This document shows, piece by piece, positions 1-6,731 of a stretch of DNA of 27,823 nucleotides. How positions within the stretch are numbered: position 1 is the stretch's first letter; each line of letters begins with the position of its first letter. The notes below the pieces were generated by a model, which was not told the origin of the DNA, did not search any database, and was given only the letters and a program-made list of their open reading frames with translations. The position numbers were made by a program, and so were the translations under genes. The stretch comes from UBA3855 sp964472035. GTDB lineage: Bacteria > Bacillota > Clostridia > Oscillospirales > Ruminococcaceae. The DNA lies in NCBI GenBank assembly GCA_964472035.1, contig CAYYIT010000028.1:1-27823 (forward strand). Direction: 5' to 3'.

Positions 1-20
1 GCCGCACCCTACCCCGCCCT
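1..20 (-). repeat. Partial copy of hairpin repeat module B
   Basis: Read on the minus strand, these bases match the shared run at 3629-3648 except for one base. They cover the GGGCGGGGT lead and one arm (GTAGGGTGC) plus the GGC of the loop of module B. The other arm would lie beyond the window edge. The arm differs from both other copies (GTAGGGCGC and GTCGGGGTGC), so this is a third variant of the same element. Confidence 0.6.
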
Positions 21-54
21 CCTGCGGAGTGCTTTTCGGCTATATACTGGGGGT

Positions 55-77
55 TATAGGGGGCTCAGCCCCCTATA
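55..77. repeat. GC-rich intergenic hairpin
   Basis: TATAGGGGGC and GCCCCCTATA form a perfect 10-base-pair stem around a TCA loop. No T-run follows on either strand, so it is not a standard terminator. It resembles the other intergenic hairpins at 3600-3682 and 25090-25373 in build, but not in sequence. Confidence 0.6.
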
Positions 78-102
78 TGCGCCGAATGCCCTGAGCTAAG
101 GT

Positions 103-130
103 AGGATGCTGCGCGAAGTGATGGGTATGC
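103..130 (+). repeat. Dispersed repeat module, copy 1 (AGGATGCTGC type)
   Basis: This 28-base stretch matches 3496-3523 at all but three positions, in the same orientation. In both places a shared AAAAAACTTAG follows some 35-50 bases later (167-177 and 3575-3585), while the part between has diverged. It is therefore a module of a composite intergenic repeat. No coding sense was found. Confidence 0.6.
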
Positions 131-177
131 TGGCATAGGATTTGAGTCAGCTGGCGCAACTAAATGAAAAAACTTAG

Positions 178-230
178 TCCAGTCCTGCGCCAGAGGCGCA
201 GTGGCTGGACGGGACTTTTTCGACAGACTG
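178..230 (+). repeat. 53-base terminator-adjacent repeat, copy 1
   Basis: This stretch equals the reverse complement of 27771-27823 with one mismatch. On the plus strand it folds as GTCCAG (177-182), then CTGCGCC (185-191), an AGA loop, GGCGCAG (195-201) and CTGGAC (205-210). TTTTT follows at 216-220, so it looks like a terminator reading leftward-coming plus-strand transcripts. It lies directly behind the 3' hairpin of the minus-strand GH9 gene, facing it. The second copy has the same relation to the EF-G-like gene. Confidence 0.8.
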
Positions 231-258
231 AAAGCCCTCCCCGGAAGGGGAGGGCTTT
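231..258 (-). terminator. 3' hairpin of the GH9 gene
   Basis: AAAGCCCTCCCC and GGGGAGGGCTTT form a perfect 12-base-pair stem with a GGAA loop (243-246). It begins four bases after the GH9 stop codon. On the minus strand only the TTT inside the stem follows, so it is a weak intrinsic terminator or a 3'-end stabiliser. The opposing repeat at 178-230 supplies a T-run for the other strand. Confidence 0.75.
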
Positions 259-262
259 GGCA

Positions 263-2659
263 TTATACGGGCAGTACCTCGATGAGCTTTACGAGGTATT
301 TCATGATGTTCAGTGCATCGGTGGTATTGATCGTGCTGTTCTGGTCAACGTCCGCATTCGCTGCACCCTCGGTCGTCAGGGAGCCTGCGCCCATCAGGGA
401 CTTGGACAGTGCGATCACGTCGAGGATCTCGACCTTGCCGTTGCAGTCCACGTCGCCGTAAACCGTATCGCCGGCCGGCTCGGTCACTTCCGCAGTGGTC
501 GGCTCGGTCTGGGTGTTCTGGTCGGAAGCCGTTGTGCCGTCCGGCTCAATGCCGCCGATCAGATTGCCGTCGGTGTAGACGCAGAAGTAATCGGTGCGCA
601 CTTCATTGCCGGTGCCGGAGAAGGCAGAGTCGTTGTCAAACATCGTCAGACCCTGATAGCTCCAGTCATTGCCCGGTGTCCAGCAGTCTCCGTAATAGGT
701 ACCCATCCAGAACTGGTACTTCTTTGCGGAGTTTGCGAAATTGTAACCATCATAGGTCACTTCAAAGTAATAAACATTGTCCATTTTGTCGTACTTGTAC
801 GGACCGCTGACCACACCGTCAGCCGGCGCTGCTTCCGTTGCCGCCTGGTCAAACAGCTCGCCGCAGGTCAGACTCATGGGATTGGACATCTCGGAGCTGT
901 CGAAGTAGTAGCGGATGGAGATGTTGTCGAGCTTTGTGGTCGCGGTGGTCTTGACCATCAGGGAAACCTTGGTCACGCCTGCACCGTCGGCCTTCGGATC
1001 ATCGATGCCGCAGGCCTCCACCCAGTAGCTCGTGCCGCCGCCGTTTTCATCGCTGCCGTATTCCGGCTCCGGCGGGAAGTCTTCGTCCACAGCCATATCG
1101 CTTGTGCCGTAGAAGGAATACAGTGCCGCTGCCGCGCCAACGAAGGCTGCGTTGTAATCGATGGTAACCTCGTTGTAGACCCAGTCAGCTGTGGTGTCGC
1201 TGTGCTGGTCGGAACCATCCGGACCGCCGACCAGTGCGCCGTAGAGAACGTAGCGATGCTCGTCCGTATCCTCTGCCTTTGTCAGGCCGGAGGCTGCGCG
1301 GTGGTGGGGATATTTCGCGGAATTCTCGCTGTAGCCGACCACATAGCAGCGGTCGAGGGGGTTGTCGCCGAGGATGTAATCCATCTGTCCCTTTGCCCAG
1401 TCACTGTATTCACCGGGCTTGCCGCCATTGTTGTACTTATCATAAACGAAAGCGATCAGCTGCATTGCGGTGTTGTATCTCGCACTGCCCCACTGGCTCA
1501 GGAAGGCGTAGCCGCCGGGGGATTCGAGCGCCTGCCATGTCGGGAAGCACTTTTCTACCTCGTCCCAGAAGTCATCGAACACATACTGGTTCTTGCCCTG
1601 TGCGGTTCTGACCATGTTCACGAGATCCAGCTCCGGATGGGTCTGGTTGATGATGCCCCAGAGGGAGTTGGCCCCGCTCCACATGTCGTTCCAGCAGTAG
1701 CACCAGCCGGAGGGAGCGTAGTAATCCACATAGCCTGCAGCGGCTTCCAGATAGGACTTATCCTCGGTGCAGAGATAGAGCCATGCCGCTGTCCAGCAGT
1801 AGTCGTCCTCCCACTTGCTGGAGGCGTAGTACTGCTTCGGGCCGTCGGCGTTGTCGCTCAGCTCCTTGGGATTGTCATTTGCAAATTGCCAGAGTGCCTT
1901 TGCATAGTCCAGGGACTTTTCAGCATACTCCGGATCGGTGTCCTTGAAGTTGAGGTAATTGATCGCAAGGGAGCCTGCCGCGGAAACAACATAGTCCGTC
2001 TGGGGCTTGTCGGCAGTCAGGAAGAATGCCGGTCTTGCCATCTCATCCACCTCGGGGGAATTCCAGTACTGGTGGTCGATATCGCCATCGCCGACCTGAT
2101 AGCAGTGCGCGATCACGGTGCCGCTGCTGTCACGGAAGGTACACTTCATCAGATAGTCATTGAAGTGACGCAGGATCGTCTCGATGTGGTCATCCTGACC
2201 GGTCTTTTCATAGGCATCGCGGAATTCATAGTAGCCCCAGCCGAGTGCCGCTGCGGAGTAGTTTTCGGGCATGCCGAACTTGACATGGTCGCCGGCGTCA
2301 TGCATGCCGCCTGCCACATCGATGTAGCCGTCGCCGTCCGGATCCAGCACGTCCTTGTACTGGTCAAGGAATGCCTGGGAGAGGTTCGTGCCGACGTTGT
2401 TTTCCATCGGCTGCATGGGTACCTGTGCGTCGTAGGTATGGCAGTCGCCGCGCCATACATACTGGGTGTGTTCATCTACCTCATCGCCGCACATGTTCGC
2501 GTCGTAGAAGTACATGGAGTACTGCAGGAGCTTTGCATAGTCGTAGCCTCCGGCCGCAGAAACCGTATCCTCCGGAAGTCCGGCAGGAATGAGGCTGCTC
2601 GCCAGCATTGCAGTGCAGACTGCCGCCGCTTTGATGCGGCTGCTGAGAGTTGCTTTCAT
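263..2659 (-). CDS. Secreted GH9 cellulase with CBM3-like module and type I dockerin
   Basis: Predicted endo-acting cellulase of glycoside hydrolase family 9, secreted and carried on a cellulosome. The 798 residues start with a signal peptide (about 1-35). The catalytic domain spans about 38-520. It shows the DAGDHVKFG motif (Asp121, Asp124), NPLDRCYVVGYSENSAKYPHHR with His452, and YNEVTIDYNA with the likely general acid Glu497. A beta-rich module at about 543-697 resembles CBM3, and a Thr/Glu linker follows. A dockerin at 733-798 has two Ca-binding loops (DVDCNGKVEILD and DVDQNSTINTTD) for binding a scaffoldin cohesin. The ATG at 2659 is chosen because AGGAGG lies just upstream and a signal peptide follows; the reading frame is open further upstream but gives no sensible N-terminus. 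A consensus promoter lies at 2720-2748. No scaffoldin gene is in the window. Family certain; substrate inferred. Confidence 0.95.
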   Translation of the reverse strand: MKATLSSRIKAAAVCTAMLASSLIPAGLPEDTVSAAGGYDYAKLLQYSMYFYDANMCGDEVDEHTQYVWRGDCHTYDAQVPMQPMENNVGTNLSQAFLDQYKDVLDPDGDGYIDVAGGMHDAGDHVKFGMPENYSAAALGWGYYEFRDAYEKTGQDDHIETILRHFNDYLMKCTFRDSSGTVIAHCYQVGDGDIDHQYWNSPEVDEMARPAFFLTADKPQTDYVVSAAGSLAINYLNFKDTDPEYAEKSLDYAKALWQFANDNPKELSDNADGPKQYYASSKWEDDYCWTAAWLYLCTEDKSYLEAAAGYVDYYAPSGWCYCWNDMWSGANSLWGIINQTHPELDLVNMVRTAQGKNQYVFDDFWDEVEKCFPTWQALESPGGYAFLSQWGSARYNTAMQLIAFVYDKYNNGGKPGEYSDWAKGQMDYILGDNPLDRCYVVGYSENSAKYPHHRAASGLTKAEDTDEHRYVLYGALVGGPDGSDQHSDTTADWVYNEVTIDYNAAFVGAAAALYSFYGTSDMAVDEDFPPEPEYGSDENGGGTSYWVEACGIDDPKADGAGVTKVSLMVKTTATTKLDNISIRYYFDSSEMSNPMSLTCGELFDQAATEAAPADGVVSGPYKYDKMDNVYYFEVTYDGYNFANSAKKYQFWMGTYYGDCWTPGNDWSYQGLTMFDNDSAFSGTGNEVRTDYFCVYTDGNLIGGIEPDGTTASDQNTQTEPTTAEVTEPAGDTVYGDVDCNGKVEILDVIALSKSLMGAGSLTTEGAANADVDQNSTINTTDALNIMKYLVKLIEVLPV

Positions 2660-2719
2660 TGAATCTTCCTCCTTATTGTTTTTGGCTGTTTGTGGTTTCT
2701 TCACCAAATGTACACAATT

Positions 2720-2748
2720 ATTATATAGGATTCTTTTCCAAATGTCAA
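2720..2748 (-). promoter_or_regulatory. Promoter of the GH9 gene
   Basis: On the minus strand, TTGACA (2743-2748) and TATAAT (2720-2725) are separated by exactly 17 bases. Both hexamers are perfect sigma-A matches. They lie about 60 bases upstream of the GH9 start, in the AT-rich gap after the flavin reductase gene, so the cellulase has its own strong promoter. No clear operator was seen around it. Confidence 0.85.
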
Positions 2749-2802
2749 TATAATTTTGTGAAAATTGCAAAATTTCCATAATAATTTCCGGAGCGTATAG
2801 AA

Positions 2803-3387
2803 TCATTTGCCGGCCGGCTTCTGTTTTTTCTTCTTTTTGACAGAAAATCCGAAGTCACCGCATTTTCTGCCGAGTGCGAAGTATTCGCCGTGGGCGTAGG
2901 CGAGCAGGCCTGCCTGCTGGAGGTTGAGCTTGCCCTTGCTGTCGAGGAAGCGTTCCTCGACCTGCACCGCAACGATCTCGGCGAGGAACATCGTGTGCGT
3001 GCCGAGGGGCATTTTCTGCGTGACGCGGCATTCGAGGCTGACGGGGCACTGCTCGATGACGGGCGCCTGCACCTGCGAGCCGGGGAGCAGCGAAAGGCCG
3101 CACTTCTTGATCTTGTTGACCTTCGCGCCGGACTTCATGCCGCAGTAGTCGGTGATCCTGCCCATGGAGGAGGTGGGGAGGTTGATGACGAATTCCCCCG
3201 ATTCTTCAATGAGCTTGTAGGAATGCCGCGAGGGACGGACGGAAATATAGGTCATGGCAGGGTGCGTGCAGACGATGCCCGTCCATGCAATGGTGAGGAC
3301 ATTGGGGGCCTCCATGCTGCCGCAGGTCACAAGCGCCGGCGGCACCGGCCCGAGCAGGGCGCTGCCCTTCCAGATGATCTTACCCAT
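2803..3387 (-). CDS. Flavin reductase-like FMN-binding protein
   Basis: A 194-residue protein of the flavin reductase-like family (flavoredoxin type), predicted to bind FMN with a split-barrel fold in the cytoplasm. Features seen are the N-terminal GSALLGPVPPALVTC stretch, then NVLTIAWTGIVCTHPAMTYISVRPSRHSYKLI and FVINLPT. These are the usual strands of this family, including the conserved S/A-x-T region and the arginine after ISVRP. A basic tail, VKKKKKQKPAGK, ends it. The ATG at 3387 follows AAAGGAG at good spacing; the longer open frame upstream is repeat DNA. The gene has its own promoter at 3422-3450 and lies 143 bases upstream of GH9 on the same strand. Electron partner unknown. Related proteins act in redox or electron transfer, but nothing here identifies the substrate. 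Confidence 0.85.
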   Translation of the reverse strand: MGKIIWKGSALLGPVPPALVTCGSMEAPNVLTIAWTGIVCTHPAMTYISVRPSRHSYKLIEESGEFVINLPTSSMGRITDYCGMKSGAKVNKIKKCGLSLLPGSQVQAPVIEQCPVSLECRVTQKMPLGTHTMFLAEIVAVQVEERFLDSKGKLNLQQAGLLAYAHGEYFALGRKCGDFGFSVKKKKKQKPAGK

Positions 3388-3421
3388 GTGATCGTTCTCC
3401 TTTCGGGAATGTGTTGGTTTT

Positions 3422-3450
3422 ATTGTAGCATATTTTTCCTTCAAAATCAA
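3422..3450 (-). promoter_or_regulatory. Promoter of the flavin reductase gene
   Basis: On the minus strand, TTGATT (3445-3450) and TACAAT (3422-3427) are separated by 17 bases, about 35 bases upstream of the start codon. The region is AT-rich between two GC-rich stretches. Confidence 0.75.
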
Positions 3451-3495
3451 GGCGCAGCAAGCGGCGCGGAGGGCGCGGCAGCTCCGAACCGAGAC

Positions 3496-3523
3496 AGGAT
3501 GCTGCCCGAGGTGGTGGGTATGC
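3496..3523 (+). repeat. Dispersed repeat module, copy 2 (AGGATGCTGC type)
   Basis: Second copy of the module at 103-130, same orientation, three mismatches in 28 bases. Here it is followed by a small hairpin (TTGGGC TGC GCCCAA, 3556-3570), then the shared AAAAAACTTAG (3575-3585), then the hairpin modules at 3601-3682. Together these make a composite intergenic element of about 200 bases. Confidence 0.6.
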
Positions 3524-3593
3524 CAGGATGCCACACGGCTGCCAGGCGGTTTCCTTTGGGCTGCGCCCAAGCGGAAAAAACTTAGAAGGATGG

Positions 3594-3697
3594 AGCGGGT
3601 CTGGGGGCGAGCGAAGCAAAGCCCCCAGGGCGGGGTAGGGCGCGGCAGCGCCCTACTTTTTCCCCTCCCCTCGGGGGAGGGGTTAGGGGTGGGGCAG
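3594..3697 (+). repeat. Composite hairpin repeat A-B-C, copy 1
   Basis: Three hairpins in a row. A is CTGGGGGC/GCCCCCAG (3601-3608, 3621-3628). B is GTAGGGCGC/GCGCCCTAC with a GGCA loop (3635-3656). C is CCCCTCCCC/GGGGAGGGG (3662-3682). The same order recurs at 25281-25389 in the same orientation, including the GGGTCT lead and a GGGCAGTTT end. The B stem sequence differs between copies but stays fully paired. It sits in the gap between divergent genes and codes for nothing visible. Confidence 0.85.
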
Positions 3698-3824
3698 TTT
3701 TTCGCGATACTTCTCCGCGAAAAATCGAGATACTACAAAAAGTAATAACCTTTCGCGGTTTTCCATCGCGGAATAGCTAAGAATAATACAATTGGTAAAA
3801 AGTGAAATTTTTTTCAAAAAACTG
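3698..3824. other. AT-rich leader region with inverted repeats
   Basis: TTTTTCGCG (3698-3706) and CGCGAAAAA (3716-3724) make a perfect 9-base-pair stem. CGCGG occurs again, inverted and direct, at about 3751-3772. The stretch lies just upstream of the promoter at 3825, so it may hold operators for the scaffold/TPR operon or a terminator for leftward transcription. Nothing in it looks coding. Confidence 0.45.
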
Positions 3825-3853
3825 TTGATTTTATGTGCGAAATGTGTTATGAT
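3825..3853 (+). promoter_or_regulatory. Promoter of the scaffold/TPR operon
   Basis: TTGATT (3825-3830), 17 bases, then TATGAT (3848-3853) preceded by TG in the extended -10 position. The start codon is about 47 bases downstream, and AGGAGG is at 3889-3894. Confidence 0.75.
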
Positions 3854-3900
3854 AATAAAGGATATAGATTTATGAGTATCTACTGGATAGGAGGATTACT

Positions 3901-6642
3901 ATGCAGATTTTTCTGATTAAAGATTCCAAGAGCAACACCGTGCATGCATCCGAGGCGAAAAAAAGAACCGGATGCGGCATCAATCTGCAGCGTCCGGACA
4001 ATATCGGCAAGTTCAATGTTTCCGGCGCAGTCGATGACGCTTTTGGCCTTATGACAGAGGTAACCTGTGAAAAATGTCAGACCTACTTTACCAAGCGCGC
4101 CCTCAAGGCCGACCGTAAAGAAATGAACCGCATGCTGAAGGAGGAAAAGAAGCGTACCAAGAGCTTCGGCGAGGACCCGAACATGGTTTCGCTTGCGGAA
4201 GTCCAGGAGCAGCGTCTCAAGCAGGAAAAGGCAGAACGCAAGCGTGCTGCTGCCGCACCGCCCAAGGTGCAGGAGGAAGATATCAGCGAAGAGACCGCGA
4301 TCCTCGAGCCGCGCGTTCCGGCAGCGCCCGCTGCAGAGACAGAACCCGGCATGCCGCAGTTTGAAGAGTATACACCGCCGCCAAAGAAGCCGGCTGCGCC
4401 CGCAGCACCGACCACCACAAGCTTCGGCGGATTTGCACTGGACAATGATCTCGCACAGTTTGCATTGCCCAAGACTGCTGTGGATCCCACCGCTGCCGCA
4501 TTTGCTGCAAATGAAGGCAAGAACCCCAATATCCTTGCTGAACAGCAGCAGGCAGCACCGGCTCCGGCACCTGTTCCGGAGGAGGTTCCGCAGAGCGCTC
4601 CGGTCCTCGACAATCCCGAGGACATCATGGCGCAGTTTGCACTGCCGAAGGCAGCGCCGGCTCCGGCCGAGATCCCTGCCGAGGCACCCGTTCAGGCTGA
4701 GCCCGAGCCTGTGCCCGTAGTCGAGAGCATTGACGATATCATGGCACAGTTCGGCGTGGTTCCCACCGCGTCCGCAGCGCTTGAAGAGCCCGAGGAGGAA
4801 GCACCCGCTGAACCCGAGACGCCTGCGATCGATGATATCATGGCACAGTTTGCGCTGCCGCAGGAAGCACCTGCCGCTGAGCCGGAGCTTCCGGCAATTG
4901 ATGATGTGATGGCACAGTTTGCACTGCCGCAGGAGCCTGCTGCAGAGCCCGAGCTTCCGGCACTGGAGGATATCTCCGCGCCCGAGGTTCCCACTGTGGA
5001 GGCGGAGATCGTTGAGGATGCGCCCGAGGTTGCGCTGTTCGATCTCGCTGCAGAGCTGCCCGTTGTGGAGGAATCCGCAGATGCGATGGATGCCATTGCT
5101 GACCGTCTGTTCGGCAAGGGACGTCCCACTCCCGAGGCGGATTCCATGGAAGCAGAGGTCGTTGAGGAAGTGCCTGCCGATCCTTTCAGTAATGTGGAAG
5201 CATTTGCTGATGCAGAACCCGTTCTCGAAGCGGTTGCCGAGCCCGTACTCGAAGCCGTTGAGGCGCCCGTCCTTGAGCCGGTTGCCGAGCCCGTACTCGA
5301 AGCCGTTGAAGCGCCCGTCCTTGAGCCGGTTGCTGAGCCCGTACTCGAAGCCGTTGAAGCGCCCGTTCTTGAGCCGGTTGCCGAGCCCGTTCTGGAAGAT
5401 GCAGCGGAGCCCGAGATTCCGGATGCATCCGATATCGTACTTACCGTTCCGGAGATCCCTGCTCCGCAGGCAGCACCTGCAGCAGCAGAGCCGGAAGTTC
5501 CCGCAGTTCCCGAAGTCCCTGCAGTTCCGGAGGTTCCGGAGCTCGGCGACATCGTTCTGACCGTTCCGGATATCGCCGCTCCCGTACAGGAAGCTCCGGC
5601 CGTTCCGGAAACACCCGCAGAGCCCGTACAGCCTGCAGCACCCGCAATGCCGCAGCCTGCTCCGGTTGAGGCAGCTCCTGCAGCACCTGTTATGCCGCAG
5701 CCTGCGCCGATGCCCCAGATGGCACCGCAGCAGCCCATGATGCAGCAGCCGATGATGCAGCAGCCCATGGCACAGCCCGTAATGCCCCAGCAGCCGATGA
5801 TGCAGCAGCCCGTACCCCAGTTCATGGGTTACGACGCACAGGGCCAGCCGGTTTATGCCTACGCACAGCCTGTAATGCAGCAGCCTGCAATGCAGTTCAT
5901 GGGATATGACGCACAGGGTCAGCCGGTCTATGCACCGATGCCCCAGGCGTATGCACAGCCTGCCGCTCCCATGGCACAGCCTGTGATGCAGCAGCCCGTA
6001 GCTGCTCCTGCTCCTGCACCGGCACCTGTTCAGCCTGCGCCTGCACCTGTTCAGCCTGCGCCTGCACCTGTTCAGCCTGCACCTGCACCTGTTCAGCCTG
6101 CACCTGCACCTGCTCAGCCTGCACCGGCACCTGCCGCTGCTCCGAAGCAGAGCATTGCGGCACCCGTTGCACCGCAGCCGCTGAATGCGGAGGATTTCGA
6201 CACTGTGCTTGAGCCGATGACAAGGGGTTCCAAGAAGTCCCAGAAGTCCCAGGGCGTACACGTTTCCAAGATCCAGCAGGCAGAGATGCCGTCCGTGATC
6301 CGCAACGCCGTACAGAAGTCCGCAGTACCGCAGGGCAATATCTTCGACCAGCAGAACAATGATGTTGCTGCACTGGATTCCATCGAGGACATCCTGTCCA
6401 TGATGGGTGAGGATACCTCCCAGTTCAAGAAGAAGAAGGATGAGCCCGAGGTGAACATCCAGTTCAAGGAATACAAGCCCAAGGCAAAGAAGGCTCCGGC
6501 ATCCAAGCCGGCATCCGCGCCGCAGGCTGCTCCTGCACCGACCATGGCACCGCTGCCCTCCAAGGAAGAGAGCAAGCGCCAGAAGCGTGAGGAGAAGATC
6601 AACGCAAAGTTCAAGAAGGATCTCGCAAAGAGAGGCTTCTGA
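3901..6642 (+). CDS. Large Ala/Pro/Glu-rich scaffold-like protein of unknown function
   Basis: I do not recognise this 913-residue protein. Residues 1-70 look folded and carry His15, Cys25 and a CEKC pair (56-59), possibly a zinc site; a charged helical stretch follows (70-118). The rest is mostly low-complexity acidic Ala/Pro/Glu sequence that is probably disordered. It holds five copies of an AQF-centred motif, typically DDIMAQFALP (near 183, 241, 279, 312 and 335) and two DIVLTVP copies (511, 550). It also has an eight-unit octapeptide repeat (438-501), Met/Gln-rich sequence with two copies of QFMGYDAQGQPVYA (640, 665) and a VQPAPAP repeat (710-745). The end has SIEDILSMMGED (827-838) and a strongly basic tail. 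There is no signal peptide or membrane segment, so it is probably cytoplasmic. AGGAGG lies 6 bases before the ATG. It is co-oriented with a TPR gene 89 bases downstream. Role as a multivalent scaffold is inference. Confidence 0.85.
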   Translation: MQIFLIKDSKSNTVHASEAKKRTGCGINLQRPDNIGKFNVSGAVDDAFGLMTEVTCEKCQTYFTKRALKADRKEMNRMLKEEKKRTKSFGEDPNMVSLAEVQEQRLKQEKAERKRAAAAPPKVQEEDISEETAILEPRVPAAPAAETEPGMPQFEEYTPPPKKPAAPAAPTTTSFGGFALDNDLAQFALPKTAVDPTAAAFAANEGKNPNILAEQQQAAPAPAPVPEEVPQSAPVLDNPEDIMAQFALPKAAPAPAEIPAEAPVQAEPEPVPVVESIDDIMAQFGVVPTASAALEEPEEEAPAEPETPAIDDIMAQFALPQEAPAAEPELPAIDDVMAQFALPQEPAAEPELPALEDISAPEVPTVEAEIVEDAPEVALFDLAAELPVVEESADAMDAIADRLFGKGRPTPEADSMEAEVVEEVPADPFSNVEAFADAEPVLEAVAEPVLEAVEAPVLEPVAEPVLEAVEAPVLEPVAEPVLEAVEAPVLEPVAEPVLEDAAEPEIPDASDIVLTVPEIPAPQAAPAAAEPEVPAVPEVPAVPEVPELGDIVLTVPDIAAPVQEAPAVPETPAEPVQPAAPAMPQPAPVEAAPAAPVMPQPAPMPQMAPQQPMMQQPMMQQPMAQPVMPQQPMMQQPVPQFMGYDAQGQPVYAYAQPVMQQPAMQFMGYDAQGQPVYAPMPQAYAQPAAPMAQPVMQQPVAAPAPAPAPVQPAPAPVQPAPAPVQPAPAPVQPAPAPAQPAPAPAAAPKQSIAAPVAPQPLNAEDFDTVLEPMTRGSKKSQKSQGVHVSKIQQAEMPSVIRNAVQKSAVPQGNIFDQQNNDVAALDSIEDILSMMGEDTSQFKKKKDEPEVNIQFKEYKPKAKKAPASKPASAPQAAPAPTMAPLPSKEESKRQKREEKINAKFKKDLAKRGF
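5212..5403 (+). repeat. 24/48-base coding tandem repeat
   Basis: Eight consecutive octapeptide units alternate AEPVLEAV and EAPVLEPV (residues 438-501 of the scaffold-like protein). The DNA repeats with a 48-base higher-order period and near-identical codons, which suggests recent expansion by slippage or unequal exchange. Copy number is likely to differ between strains. Confidence 0.85.
6028..6135 (+). repeat. 21-base coding tandem repeat
   Basis: A heptapeptide period, VQPAPAP, runs over residues 710-745 of the scaffold-like protein. It is encoded by nearly identical 21-base units (CCTGTTCAGCCTGC core). It probably forms an extended Pro-rich spacer. Confidence 0.8.
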
Positions 6643-6674
6643 TCAGAATAACAAACGGATGAGCTTATCGTGAG

Positions 6675-6702
6675 ACGGGCTGTGCACTGCGCAGCTCGTT
6701 TT
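6675..6702 (+). terminator. Attenuator-like hairpin between scaffold and TPR genes
   Basis: ACGGGCTGTGC (6675-6685) and GCGCAGCTCGT (6689-6699) pair over 11 positions with two G-U pairs and a 3-base loop, followed by a short TTTT. It sits in the 89-base gap inside the operon and could lower the amount of the second gene. The short T-run makes strong termination unlikely. Confidence 0.4.
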
Positions 6703-6731
6703 GCGCAGGTGATTCCGTGAAGGAGAAGACT

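Noticed and set aside
164..2662. Plus-strand open frame opposite the GH9 gene
   Set aside because: Shadow of a clear cellulase gene; no domain and the start lies in the 53-base repeat.
3880..6261. Minus-strand open frame rich in Cys/Arg/Leu repeats opposite the scaffold gene
   Set aside because: Its repeats are the antisense reading of the Ala/Pro/Glu repeats; the plus-strand frame has promoter, AGGAGG site and sensible start.
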